Source of the DNA: JAISJU01 sp031555675
GTDB lineage: Bacteria; Bacteroidota; Bacteroidia; Bacteroidales; Paludibacteraceae
DNA length: 13,558 nt
Direction of reading: 5' to 3'
Assembly (NCBI GenBank): GCA_031555675.1
Contig: JAVBUB010000166.1
Span: 1-13,558 of the forward strand
Shown: positions 1 to 7,038 of the stretch, piece after piece
Layout: each line of letters begins with the position of its first letter
Position numbering within the stretch: the stretch's first letter is position 1
Program-made: the position numbers and the translations under genes
Notes under the pieces: generated by a model
The model's database searches: none
The model's input: only the letters and a program-made list of their open reading frames with translations
What the model was told of the DNA's origin: nothing

Positions 1-1
1 T

Positions 2-514
2 TATTTCGGAACATTTGTTTTAAACGCTGTCGGATTTGGCCTTGGTGACATTATTACCTTCAAAGTTCCGCGTTTTTCCGCGCCCGAAATACCATGTGGA
101 AGTAATTTACAGAAAAATCAAATTAAAGATGAAAATCAAAGTTATGCCATAAACAGGGTTTCGGGTGGGCTGAACAGGGATGGTGTATATGGATACGAAG
201 CTCAATACACTCTTTCGCATTATTATACTTTTATATTCCGCGACGAACCGAAAACAGGTATTTATCAAACTGTCGCCGACCATATTATGCCAGCTCCCTA
301 CACAAATAGAGCTGATATTGTAGAAGTAATTGTAAATAAAAAGGCCGGATTTAGCTTTCTTTCTCACCATGTCGATAAAATGCAGCAAATATATGTTGAT
401 CGTACTAATCCCAATAAAATTATTATTTCATTTTGTGGTTTGAAATACTCTTACAATGTTTCGGGATATAATATAGATACTGAATTACAAGGATGTGTTG
501 AAGTTGCTCTTTAG
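2..514 (+). CDS. 3' end of an unrecognised protein (5' truncated by window edge)
   Basis: An open frame enters from the left edge (first full codon at base 2) and runs 170 codons to TAG at 512-514. The visible part starts with a hydrophobic, glycine-rich stretch (FVLNAVGFGLGDIITF, about residues 5-20), followed by a mixed polar region rich in Tyr, Asn and Ile. The hydrophobic stretch could be a membrane segment or the end of a signal-like region, but the true N-terminus is outside the window. An internal ATG at 287 gives a 75-residue frame, but the open frame continues without interruption upstream, so 287 is probably not the start. I do not recognise the family and assign no function. It converges on the serine-hydrolase gene with 32 bases between the stops and is probably not part of the pigment operon. 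Confidence 0.6.
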   Translation, partial: YFGTFVLNAVGFGLGDIITFKVPRFSAPEIPCGSNLQKNQIKDENQSYAINRVSGGLNRDGVYGYEAQYTLSHYYTFIFRDEPKTGIYQTVADHIMPAPYTNRADIVEVIVNKKAGFSFLSHHVDKMQQIYVDRTNPNKIIISFCGLKYSYNVSGYNIDTELQGCVEVAL

Positions 515-546
515 CTTTTTACCTGACATTTCATTATTGATGCAAA

Positions 547-1716
547 TCAAGAGCCTGGTTTAACAGAAAAAAACTTCTCCTGCCCAACCAACATATCCTG
601 AAATAATTTAGGCCAGTCGGGAATGCCCATTTTACGACCGATGCGAACAATAATCACATCCTTATCCTTATTTACATATAATACCTGTCCAAATAACCCT
701 TTGGCAAAAAATTCCTTCTCATCCCGAATAACCCGCCATTGATAGTTATAACAATAGCCTTGCTCATCTTTTGACTCAGGAATAGTTTGAGTCAGCGAAG
801 TTTTAACCCAACGCTCCGGCACCACCTGTATACCGTTATATTTTCCACCATTTTCATACAAACGGGCAAATTTGGCAAAATCCAAAGCCGTACTATTCAA
901 ACAACAAAAAGCCCGTATTTGCTCATATTTCGGAGAATCTACCGTCCAGCTTGCGTCAAACTCCATATCCAATTTGCTCCAAAGTCTCTCTTTAAAATAA
1001 TCTACAAACTTTTTACCCGATGCACTTTCTACCGCCATCGCCAGCATTTGAGTGGCAGCACTTTGGTATTCATAGCGGGTATTGGGTTCTTCTTTCATTT
1101 TAATGGTCTTAATATGCTCCTTCAAATTATTGCCATAATATAAAGTAGGCAATGTCATGGGCGATTCCTTAAAAGCATCCGCGGCATTCATGCCTGTGCG
1201 CATATTCAGCAAATCAACAATCCTAACCTCATCTAACTTTTTATTCAAATAAGGTAAATATTTGGTAATAGGGTCATTAATACTTTTTATATAGCCATCT
1301 TCAATCGCAATACCTACCATCGCCGACACAAAAGATTTAGCCACCGAAAAAGCATCAATCATGGTAGACGGCTGGTAACCCTGAAAATAGCGTTCGTACA
1401 CAATGCTATCTTTATAAATTACCAAAAAAGCGGCTGTTGTTTTATCCTGCAAAAAGTCATCAAAACGCTTATATTGTTTTTCATCGTCATAAAAAGAGTC
1501 AGGGAGCTTTATCTTCCATTCATAAGAAGCACGAGGAAAATAAAAAGGGTCTTCTGATGCCTCAAGAGGCAATGTTGTAAAATGCTTGTAATCATCAATA
1601 TCCGGAGACATATATACTGTTCCCCTGAAAAACACACAAGAATTAAACAGCACGCACAATACGGCTGATAATACTAACTTCTTTCCCATTTTTGTAACAA
1701 ATTTAGGATTTCTCAC
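547..1716 (-). CDS. Serine hydrolase, beta-lactamase/class C PBP family (S12-like), probable lipoprotein
   Basis: The 389-residue product has the usual size and motif order of the PF00144 family. Catalytic SxxK is SVAK at residues 124-127. The second motif Tyr is in YQS at 217-219 (YxN variant). The KTG/HxG region is represented by GLFGQ at 340-344, a form seen in esterase- and 6-aminohexanoate-dimer-hydrolase-like members. The N-terminus carries a hydrophobic stretch ending in FNSC at 24-27, a loose lipobox, so I expect an exported, possibly lipid-anchored enzyme. Substrate is unknown; esterase, amidase or peptidase activity is as likely as beta-lactam hydrolysis. Start choice is open: ATG at 1716 gives the longest form, while ATG at 1689 (residue 10, MGKK) gives a cleaner signal peptide and a more plausible leader behind the promoter-like box at 1733-1740. 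It is divergent from the pigment operon and may be unrelated to it. Confidence 0.88.
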   Translation of the reverse strand: MRNPKFVTKMGKKLVLSAVLCVLFNSCVFFRGTVYMSPDIDDYKHFTTLPLEASEDPFYFPRASYEWKIKLPDSFYDDEKQYKRFDDFLQDKTTAAFLVIYKDSIVYERYFQGYQPSTMIDAFSVAKSFVSAMVGIAIEDGYIKSINDPITKYLPYLNKKLDEVRIVDLLNMRTGMNAADAFKESPMTLPTLYYGNNLKEHIKTIKMKEEPNTRYEYQSAATQMLAMAVESASGKKFVDYFKERLWSKLDMEFDASWTVDSPKYEQIRAFCCLNSTALDFAKFARLYENGGKYNGIQVVPERWVKTSLTQTIPESKDEQGYCYNYQWRVIRDEKEFFAKGLFGQVLYVNKDKDVIIVRIGRKMGIPDWPKLFQDMLVGQEKFFSVKPGS

Positions 1717-1732
1717 AAAAACACGAAGTTCA

Positions 1733-1740
1733 CAAAATTA
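1733..1740 (-). promoter_or_regulatory. Bacteroidota-type -7 box (TAATTTTG) for the serine hydrolase
   Basis: Read on the - strand, the bases give TAATTTTG, an exact match to the Bacteroidota -7 consensus TAnnTTTG. Transcription would start near 1728, leaving about 12 bases before ATG 1716 or about 39 before ATG 1689. I see no clear TTG -33 element at 19-21 bases upstream, so this is a consensus match only. Confidence 0.4.
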
Positions 1741-1746
1741 GATCTG

Positions 1747-1762
1747 ATGACTTTTTAGTCAT
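1747..1762. repeat. Perfect dyad ATGACT-TTTT-AGTCAT, possible operator
   Basis: Six-base arms at 1747-1752 and 1757-1762 are exact inverted complements around TTTT. It lies just upstream of the - strand -7 box, where a -33 element would normally sit, so it could be an operator for the serine hydrolase or for the divergent operon. It is too short to exclude chance in AT-rich DNA, and no cognate regulator is visible in the window. Confidence 0.35.
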
Positions 1763-1921
1763 AAATTTAGCTTCCTGATTTTAGAGTCTTTGTGGAAAAT
1801 TAAAAACTAACTTTCACTTTTAATATACTTAAATAGCACTCTATTCGTAAGAATTATATAGTTTATTACTCACTTTTATCATTTATGCCAATTTAAATAT
1901 ACTTTTTAAACATTTTTTTTG

Positions 1922-1929
1922 TATTTTTG
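1922..1929 (+). promoter_or_regulatory. Candidate -7 box (TATTTTTG) for the pigment operon
   Basis: TATTTTTG matches TAnnTTTG and lies 28 bases before the GTG at 1958, predicting transcription from about 1934. No convincing TTG -33 element is present near 1899. The box overlaps the codons of a longer TTG-initiated frame (1919), which argues that the coding region starts downstream. It is the only promoter-like box I found at the head of the + strand gene series. Confidence 0.4.
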
Positions 1930-1957
1930 TTCTCTTAAAATTTTTAAATCAATTATT

Positions 1958-3022
1958 GTGAAGTATTTCGAACAAGACAATTCCACAGCACTTCAAGCCA
2001 TGGACAAAGCAAACTGGATTGCTTTTGCTCCTGTAATTTTTCAAGCTGCAAGATCATTAAAAAACCTGGGTATACTACAAGCTATTGAAGACACACGAGG
2101 TAAAGGATTAACCATTCCCGAACTCGAAAAAATTACCGGGTTAAGCCATTATGGTGTTCGCGTATTATGCGAAGCCGGATTGGCCATAGATTTACTGTTT
2201 ATCAAAGATGAAAAATATTTCCTGACCAAAACGGCTTATTTCTTCATGCACGATGATTTGACGGTTGCCAATACAGACTTTACAAATGATGTTTGCTACG
2301 AAGGCTTGTTTACGTTGGATCAATCTATCAAAAACGGGAAACCGGAAGGATTAAAAGTATTCGGCGAATGGAAAACCGTATACGAAGCGCTTTCCAAGTT
2401 ACCCGCCAATGTTCAGGACAGCTGGTTTAAATTTGACCATTATTATTCTGACGTATCTTTTGCAGATGCCGTTAAAGTTGTTTTCGAGAAATCGCCTAAA
2501 AAAATATTGGATATCGGTGGAAACACCGGAAAATTCTCATTCTTTTGCCTGGCAAACAATGCCGAAGTAAACATGAGCATCATGGATTTACCCGGACAAT
2601 TGAATATGGCTAAAAAGAATGCAGAAGAAAAAGGGCTGTCAAACCGTATGAACTTTATCGAAGCCAACATACTTGATCCGGCACAAAAAATTCCGCAAGG
2701 TTATGATATCATCTGGATGAGCCAGTTCCTGGATTGCTTCTCCGACGACGAAATCGTATCCATCCTTAGCCGTTGCCGCGAAGCCATGGGCGAAAACACC
2801 ACCATATATATTCTCGAACCATTCTGGGATCGCCAACGATTCGAAACGTCAGCATTCTGCCTGATGATGACATCGCTTTATTTCACGGCTATTGCCAACG
2901 GAAACAGCCAGATGTACCGCTCGGATGTATTTACATCGCTGATTGAAAAAGCAGGATTACGTGTAGAAGAAATTGTAGACGGAATAGGCGTAAGCCACTC
3001 GTTAGTAAAATGCACACTTTAA
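1958..3022 (+). CDS. SAM-dependent methyltransferase, O-methyltransferase (Methyltransf_2) type
   Basis: The 354-residue product (from GTG 1958) has an N-terminal winged-helix/dimerisation region (about residues 20-100, with an IPELEKITGLS recognition-helix-like stretch) and a Rossmann SAM domain. The glycine motif is LDIGGNTG at 184-191, followed by an acidic strand end MDLPGQ at 209-214, as in PF00891 O-methyltransferases. The segment SQFLDCFSDDE at 255-265 aligns with the family's LHDWSDE region, but the usual catalytic His position appears to be Asp (residue 259). Likely role, by inference, is methylation of the aromatic head group of a polyene. Start choice: the frame extends to TTG 1919, but that overlaps the promoter-like box; GTG 1958 (MKYFEQD) is preferred and ATG 2000 (MDKANWIAF) is the fallback. 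Its stop overlaps the next start as TAATG. Confidence 0.85.
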   Translation: MKYFEQDNSTALQAMDKANWIAFAPVIFQAARSLKNLGILQAIEDTRGKGLTIPELEKITGLSHYGVRVLCEAGLAIDLLFIKDEKYFLTKTAYFFMHDDLTVANTDFTNDVCYEGLFTLDQSIKNGKPEGLKVFGEWKTVYEALSKLPANVQDSWFKFDHYYSDVSFADAVKVVFEKSPKKILDIGGNTGKFSFFCLANNAEVNMSIMDLPGQLNMAKKNAEEKGLSNRMNFIEANILDPAQKIPQGYDIIWMSQFLDCFSDDEIVSILSRCREAMGENTTIYILEPFWDRQRFETSAFCLMMTSLYFTAIANGNSQMYRSDVFTSLIEKAGLRVEEIVDGIGVSHSLVKCTL

Positions 3023-3648
3023 TGCAAATCACACAATATTGTTCGATCAGCCAGTACGGTGTATTTCTAAATGGAATACAAACCAGGACAAACGACAATA
3101 TTCCTGTAGAGAAATTATTCGCGGAATTGTATAGTGAAAACAACATACAATATCCGAAATTTTTCAAAATGGATAAATTGAGTCAGCTGGGATTTCTTAC
3201 ATCTGAGTTACTGCTGCAAAACGCTCCGGAAATAAAAGAATTAAATCCTTATGAAATCGGAGCTGTGTTGAGCAACCATTATTCGAGCCTCAACACCGAT
3301 TTATTGTTTTGGCAAAGCGAACAAGAAAAAATAGCCAGTCCCTCGCTGTTTGTATATACATTACCCAATGTGGTAAACGCAGAAATATGCATCAGGAATA
3401 AATTTAAAGGAGAAAATCACTTCTTGGTTTCCGAAGAATTTGATGCTGAGTTGCTCTATGATAATATTAGCACATTATTTGCGGAAACAAACTTAAAAGC
3501 ATGCATCGGAGGATGGATTGATATATTGAACGAAAATTATCATTCTGTTATGTTTATGGTTGAAAAAGATGCAAATCATACAAATTCAATTCCATTCACC
3601 ATAGAGAATATAAACATGATAAATGAACATCAAAAGCAGACAAATTAA
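3022..3648 (+). CDS. Half-length beta-ketoacyl synthase-like protein (PF13723 type, chain-length-factor-like)
   Basis: This 208-residue protein resembles only the N-terminal half of a ketosynthase. Recognisable pieces are FFKMDKLSQLGFLTSELLL (about 47-65), the AVLSNHYSSLNTD segment (81-93) and SPSLFVYTLPNVVNAEI (106-122), followed by KFKGEN where a KS would lead into its TACSSG nucleophile strand. No Cys is present there (HFLVSEEFDAE instead) and no C-terminal His motifs follow. It is therefore probably not a condensing enzyme. By analogy with chain-length-factor-type proteins of aryl-polyene clusters it may partner the active KS encoded at 4011. ATG 3022 overlaps the methyltransferase stop (TAATG), implying translational coupling; an alternative ATG at 3010 adds four residues. 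A 106-base gap with inverted repeats follows. Confidence 0.75.
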   Translation: MQITQYCSISQYGVFLNGIQTRTNDNIPVEKLFAELYSENNIQYPKFFKMDKLSQLGFLTSELLLQNAPEIKELNPYEIGAVLSNHYSSLNTDLLFWQSEQEKIASPSLFVYTLPNVVNAEICIRNKFKGENHFLVSEEFDAELLYDNISTLFAETNLKACIGGWIDILNENYHSVMFMVEKDANHTNSIPFTIENINMINEHQKQTN

Positions 3649-3708
3649 CGAGTAAACTAGTTGACAAGTCTTTTAACAACACGTCTACTTGTTTACTTAT
3701 CAACTCGT
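3648..3708. repeat. Imperfect 22-base inverted repeat built of ~8-base units
   Basis: Arms at 3648-3669 and 3687-3708 match as inverted complements at 16 of 22 positions around a 17-base spacer. Within the right arm the sequence reads as 8-base steps ACTTGTTT, ACTTATCA, ACTCGTCA, and the left arm holds the same kind of unit (ACTTGTCA, ACTAGTTT) on the opposite strand. It fills most of the gap between the half-KS gene and the ACP gene. No T-run follows the hairpin, so it is not a canonical terminator. An RNA-processing or stability hairpin, or a dispersed genomic repeat, are the likelier options. Confidence 0.6.
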
Positions 3709-3754
3709 CAACTAAAAAATGAACTATTTACTTACTTAATATTAAAAAAAACTT

Positions 3755-4009
3755 ATGGACCAGTTAATACAGGAACTAAAAGAGAAGATCGTTGATCACT
3801 TGAATTTGACAGAAGTTAACCCGAATGATATTGATGCCGATGCACCTCTTTTCGGTGATGGATTAGGACTTGATTCTATTGATGCCCTCGAACTTATTGT
3901 ATTATTGCAACAAGACTACGGAATAAAAATTGCCAATGCCGAAGACGGACGTAATATTTTCCGTACTGTACGCACAATGGCAGAATTTATTACATCTAAA
4001 AGAGCCTAA
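3755..4009 (+). CDS. Acyl carrier protein
   Basis: This 84-residue, acidic, helical protein carries the phosphopantetheine site in GLDSIDALEL, with the modified Ser at residue 41, in the usual place for ACPs of 75-90 residues. The preceding FGDGLGLDS and the following LIVLLQQDYGIKI are typical of PF00550. It would carry the growing polyene chain as a thioester in the cytoplasm and present it to the KS at 4011 and the dehydratase at 8364. ATG 3755 is preceded by an A-rich stretch and no Shine-Dalgarno sequence, which is normal for Bacteroidota. The next gene starts one base after its stop, so ACP and KS are probably translationally coupled. Confidence 0.95.
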   Translation: MDQLIQELKEKIVDHLNLTEVNPNDIDADAPLFGDGLGLDSIDALELIVLLQQDYGIKIANAEDGRNIFRTVRTMAEFITSKRA

Positions 4010-4010
4010 C

Positions 4011-5192
4011 ATGCGTATTTTTGTAGTCGGATTAGGAGTTGTTTCGGCGCTGGGAGAAAATGTTGAACAAAATCTTCATTCCCTCGCTGCAATGCGGCAC
4101 GGATTAAATTCCCGTTCCACTATGCTCGACGAAAATTTGCCCGACTTGCCCATCGGAGCTGTATCTTTAACAGACGAAGAACTGCTTCGCAAATGGTCTG
4201 TCAATACCAACATACCCCGCACGTCATTATTGGGAATTAATGCAGCCAAAGAAGCACTACAAGCTTTCGACGCGAATGGCGAACGGTTGGGTTTTGTTTC
4301 GGGCACTACTGTTGGCGGGATGAACAACAGCGAAAACTTCTTCAAACATTATGTTCCAGCCGACGGCAAACAACAGATCCGTGATATTATATACCACACC
4401 TGCGGTTCTTCTACCGGTGAAATTGCCAAACACATTGGGAAACCGTCTTATATATCGACCGTCAATACCGCCTGTTCTTCGGGAGCCAATGCCATTATGC
4501 TTTGCGCCCGCAAAATAAAACAAGGTGAACTCGATGTCGCTATAGCCGGAGGAACAGACAGCTTGTGCAGCTACACCATAAAAGGATTCGGCTCATTATT
4601 AATTCTCGACAGCGAACTCTGCCGTCCGTTTGACAACTCACGCCAAGGCCTTAACCTGGGAGAAGGAGCCGGTTACGTATTGCTGGTTTCCGAAAAACTG
4701 GTAGAAAAATATAACCTGACACCCATAGCCGAACTGGCAGGATATGCCAACGCAAACGACGCGTATCATGCCACCGCCTCGTCGGAAAACGGAGAAGGAG
4801 CCTATCTCTCTATGACCGGAGCCATGAAAATGGCATGCATTACCCCCGAATCTATAGACTATATTAATTTGCACGGAACCGGCACGCAAAACAACGACCA
4901 ATCCGAAGCGGTAGCCCTGAAAAGAATTTTTGAGAAACAAATGCCGGAACTCAGCTCTACAAAATCATACACAGGGCATACGCTAGGTGCAAGTGGAGGT
5001 ATAGAAGCCGTTTTCAGTTGTCTGGCAATTCGCGAAAACATGATTTTCCCCAGCCTGAGGTTTGAGCAACCAATGAACGATTTGAATATAATTCCTTCAA
5101 CTAAAATTATTCACAAGCCTGTTAATTATGTCCTTTCCAACTCATTTGGATTCGGCGGCAATTGCAGCAGTTTAATTTTTAAGAAATGTTGA
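4011..5192 (+). CDS. Beta-ketoacyl-ACP synthase, FabF-like, catalytically complete
   Basis: The 393-residue protein has a full thiolase-fold KS layout. The nucleophile is Cys155 in NTACSSGANA. His288 lies in NLHGTGTQNND, Lys318 in TKSYTGH and His323 in GHTLGASGG. The C-terminus ends in the expected NSFGFGGNCSSL. This is the only one of the three KS-fold proteins in the window with the Cys-His-His set, so it should carry out the decarboxylative Claisen condensations on ACP-bound chains. The frame extends upstream of ATG 4011 into the ACP gene, but that extension does not resemble a KS, and 4011 places MRIFVVGLGVVS at the N-terminus as expected. Its 3' end overlaps the next gene by 7 bases. Confidence 0.95.
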   Translation: MRIFVVGLGVVSALGENVEQNLHSLAAMRHGLNSRSTMLDENLPDLPIGAVSLTDEELLRKWSVNTNIPRTSLLGINAAKEALQAFDANGERLGFVSGTTVGGMNNSENFFKHYVPADGKQQIRDIIYHTCGSSTGEIAKHIGKPSYISTVNTACSSGANAIMLCARKIKQGELDVAIAGGTDSLCSYTIKGFGSLLILDSELCRPFDNSRQGLNLGEGAGYVLLVSEKLVEKYNLTPIAELAGYANANDAYHATASSENGEGAYLSMTGAMKMACITPESIDYINLHGTGTQNNDQSEAVALKRIFEKQMPELSSTKSYTGHTLGASGGIEAVFSCLAIRENMIFPSLRFEQPMNDLNIIPSTKIIHKPVNYVLSNSFGFGGNCSSLIFKKC

Positions 5193-6124
5193 AAAAAATT
5201 TATATAACAGCCAGCGCCTGCATTTCGCCACAACACTCATTCGACAATGAGGAATGGTTCGAAAATCCCATTCAGGGTGAAAACTTTACCTGCATAGAAC
5301 CCGATTATAAAAATTGGATTGATGTCAAGCTAATCCGGCGGATGAACCGGATTGTAAAAATGGGAGTAAGCGCTTCTATGAGCTGTTTGCAAAAAGCCGG
5401 CAAAGAAAATACCGATGCCATTGTAACAGCCACTGGTTACGGCTGCATAGAAAGTACCTATCAGTTTCTCGACAGGATGTATTCTCCCGAAAACCTACCT
5501 GTTAATCCTTCCGCGTTTATACAATCGACACATAATACCATAGGAGCACAAATAGCCCTGATACTTCCTTGCAAAGGATACAACAACACGATAGTAGACA
5601 ATGAACTGGCCTTTGAACTGGCATTGAATGATGCAATTTTATACATGAATGAAGTCCCCGGTCAAAATATTTTGCTGGGTGGTGTCGACGAATTGACCTC
5701 TCAATTGGCGGATATTTTATCGCAAGTAGCACATAAAAACGAAACCTACGCGGGTGAAGGAAGTACTTTTTTTACCCTTGTTGATGAATGCCAAGATAAT
5801 GCAATAGAAATAAAATACACCGAAACAGGACTGTTGAATGATGAACAGATTGTTGAAAAAATAACAGAATTACAACAGGAATTCTCATTCCAACACGTCT
5901 TAACAAAAAATGCCGGATTCTCGTTGCCATTCGAAATAACCGATTATACCACATTATGTGGGAAATATCCTACTAATGGCGCTTTTGGTTTATGGCTGGC
6001 TACAGAAGCATTACAAAAACAATTTTCTCCCCGCACTTATTTCCCAGATAAAATTACATCCGTTCTACTATTGAGTAAAGCCAGAAATGGCCTTGTTTCA
6101 ATAATTGTAGTAGCGAAGTCTTGA
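5186..6124 (+). CDS. Degenerate beta-ketoacyl synthase-like protein without catalytic residues (chain-length-factor-like)
   Basis: This 312-residue protein follows the KS fold in outline: IYITASACISP (5-15), LIRRMNRIVKMGVSASMSCL (49-68), a TATGYG strand (81-86), NPSAFIQSTHNTIGAQIAL (107-125), then a C-terminal half with KYPTNGAFGLWLA (260-272). At the nucleophile position the sequence is NTIVDNELA, with Val137 in place of Cys. No HGTGT motif is present, and the GHTLG motif is replaced by TNGAFG. All three catalytic residues are therefore lost, and the protein is shorter than a normal KS (about 400-420). The 7-base overlap with the active KS suggests they are made together and may form a KS/CLF-type heterodimer. 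The partner role is inference. Confidence 0.8.
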   Translation: MLKKIYITASACISPQHSFDNEEWFENPIQGENFTCIEPDYKNWIDVKLIRRMNRIVKMGVSASMSCLQKAGKENTDAIVTATGYGCIESTYQFLDRMYSPENLPVNPSAFIQSTHNTIGAQIALILPCKGYNNTIVDNELAFELALNDAILYMNEVPGQNILLGGVDELTSQLADILSQVAHKNETYAGEGSTFFTLVDECQDNAIEIKYTETGLLNDEQIVEKITELQQEFSFQHVLTKNAGFSLPFEITDYTTLCGKYPTNGAFGLWLATEALQKQFSPRTYFPDKITSVLLLSKARNGLVSIIVVAKS

Positions 6125-6240
6125 TATGCAAAAAAGGCAATGAAATATTTTGTATAGCAATTCCAAATAGCGAAACACCGGAGGTATTTAATTTGCATAA
6201 CCCCGTGCAAGTGTAGTGCACATGTTGGCCCTTCGGGCAT
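6125..6240. repeat. Structured intergenic segment: long-range inverted repeat plus two small hairpins
   Basis: After the KS-like stop, TATGCAAA (6125-6132) is exactly inverted at 6192-6199 (TTTGCATA). A 5-bp stem GTGCA/TGCAC follows (6205-6209 and 6217-6221). Next comes the hairpin GCCC-TTC-GGGC within 6228-6238, inside the 13-base string GCCCTTCGGGCAT (6228-6240) that recurs at 8271-8283. There is no T-run after the hairpins. A GGAGG string at 6180-6184 precedes no credible start. This looks like a repeat relic or RNA-level spacer separating the synthase genes from the deacetylase and export genes. Confidence 0.4.
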
Positions 6241-6269
6241 TTATATTTACATTAGTAACTTTTGCCATT

Positions 6270-7010
6270 ATGAAAAAGTGGTGTTTATTTCAACTATTAA
6301 CAATAACAGTCATAGCAGGTTTATTACTATCTGTCTGGGGTGGTTTTTATTTGGAATTTATCATCTTTTTTATTATCTTTACATATTTGAGTCTCGGTAT
6401 TTTTGAAATACGCATGTCGGTTTATCTGAGAAATGTCAATAAAATTGACACGCAACAAAAGATTGTCGCCTTAACTTTTGATGATGGACCGATAGAAAAA
6501 ACAAACCATATTTTAGACATCCTGAAAAATAAAAATATAAAAGCTACTTTTTTTTGCATTGGGGAGAATGCCGAAAAGCATCCCGAAATTATCAAACGAA
6601 TACTTTCCGAAGGTCACTCCATTGGGAGTCATACACAACATCACGGATGGAAATATACATTTCAAAGCAGAAAAAAGATAGAATCAACAATTGATTCCGG
6701 CGCTAAAAGCATACAAAAAATAACCGGAATATACCCCGTTTTATTTCGTCCGCCGTTCGGCATTACCAATCCCTCTATAGCTTACGCTTCCGAGAGGCTT
6801 GGCTTGCAATCTATCGGCTGGACCATTCGCTCCCTCGACACACAAAGTTCGGATAGCGAACAACTCAAAAATAAAATTATCCGGAAAATAAAACCCGGAA
6901 GCATCATCTTATTACACGATTATGTGGATGCAACAGCTCAAATGCTACCCCAATTGATTGACGAAATAAAAGAATTGGGATATGACTTTGCCTGTATCAA
7001 CACAAAATAA
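6270..7010 (+). CDS. Membrane-anchored polysaccharide deacetylase (NodB homology domain, CE4)
   Basis: The 246-residue product opens with one long or two short hydrophobic segments (about residues 8-45) that anchor it in the inner membrane, followed by a complete NodB domain. Motifs in order: TFDDGP at 69-74 (catalytic/metal Asp71-Asp72), SHTQHH at 120-125 (metal ligands His121 and His125), RPPFG at 160-164, and LHD at 215-217. The metal-dependent de-N-acetylation machinery therefore looks intact. The acceptor is not known; in this context a glycolipid or sugar attached to the polyene lipid is possible, which is inference. ATG 6270 starts right before the hydrophobic anchor; ATG 6222 in the same frame is possible but would translate the hairpin-containing spacer. 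The LolA-like gene begins 28 bases downstream. Confidence 0.88.
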   Translation: MKKWCLFQLLTITVIAGLLLSVWGGFYLEFIIFFIIFTYLSLGIFEIRMSVYLRNVNKIDTQQKIVALTFDDGPIEKTNHILDILKNKNIKATFFCIGENAEKHPEIIKRILSEGHSIGSHTQHHGWKYTFQSRKKIESTIDSGAKSIQKITGIYPVLFRPPFGITNPSIAYASERLGLQSIGWTIRSLDTQSSDSEQLKNKIIRKIKPGSIILLHDYVDATAQMLPQLIDEIKELGYDFACINTK

Positions 7011-7038
7011 AACTGTCACTAATAAAAACAACAAACCG

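Noticed and set aside
515..546. Bidirectional terminator between the converging first two genes
   Set aside because: I could not find a stem of useful length followed by a T-run in this 32-base gap.
787..1143. 118-codon open frame on the + strand inside the serine-hydrolase gene
   Set aside because: The - strand frame has SxxK and YxS motifs and a signal peptide; the + strand translation shows no recognisable protein features.
1919..1957. N-terminal extension of the methyltransferase from TTG 1919
   Set aside because: The extra 13 codons overlap the promoter-like TATTTTTG box and do not resemble a methyltransferase N-terminus; GTG 1958 or ATG 2000 fit better.
3649..3754. CRISPR-like array from the 8-base repeated steps
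   Set aside because: Units are far too short and directly adjacent, with no spacers and no cas genes.
3930..4010. N-terminal extension of the ketosynthase into the ACP gene
   Set aside because: The 27 extra residues are ACP codons read in another frame; the KS fold starts cleanly at ATG 4011.
6079..6216. Open frame 1 across the end of the KS-like gene and the spacer (ends TAG 6214-6216), possible frameshifted tail
   Set aside because: Its translation (LICKKGNEIFCIAIPNSE and on) has a protein-like look but matches no KS C-terminus I know, has no good start, and the KS-like frame already ends with a plausible beta-strand. Left as unproven.
6256..6264. Promoter box TAACTTTTG directly before the deacetylase ATG
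   Set aside because: It matches TAnnTTTG only with one extra base, has no -33 element, and would place the transcription start at the start codon. Too weak to call.
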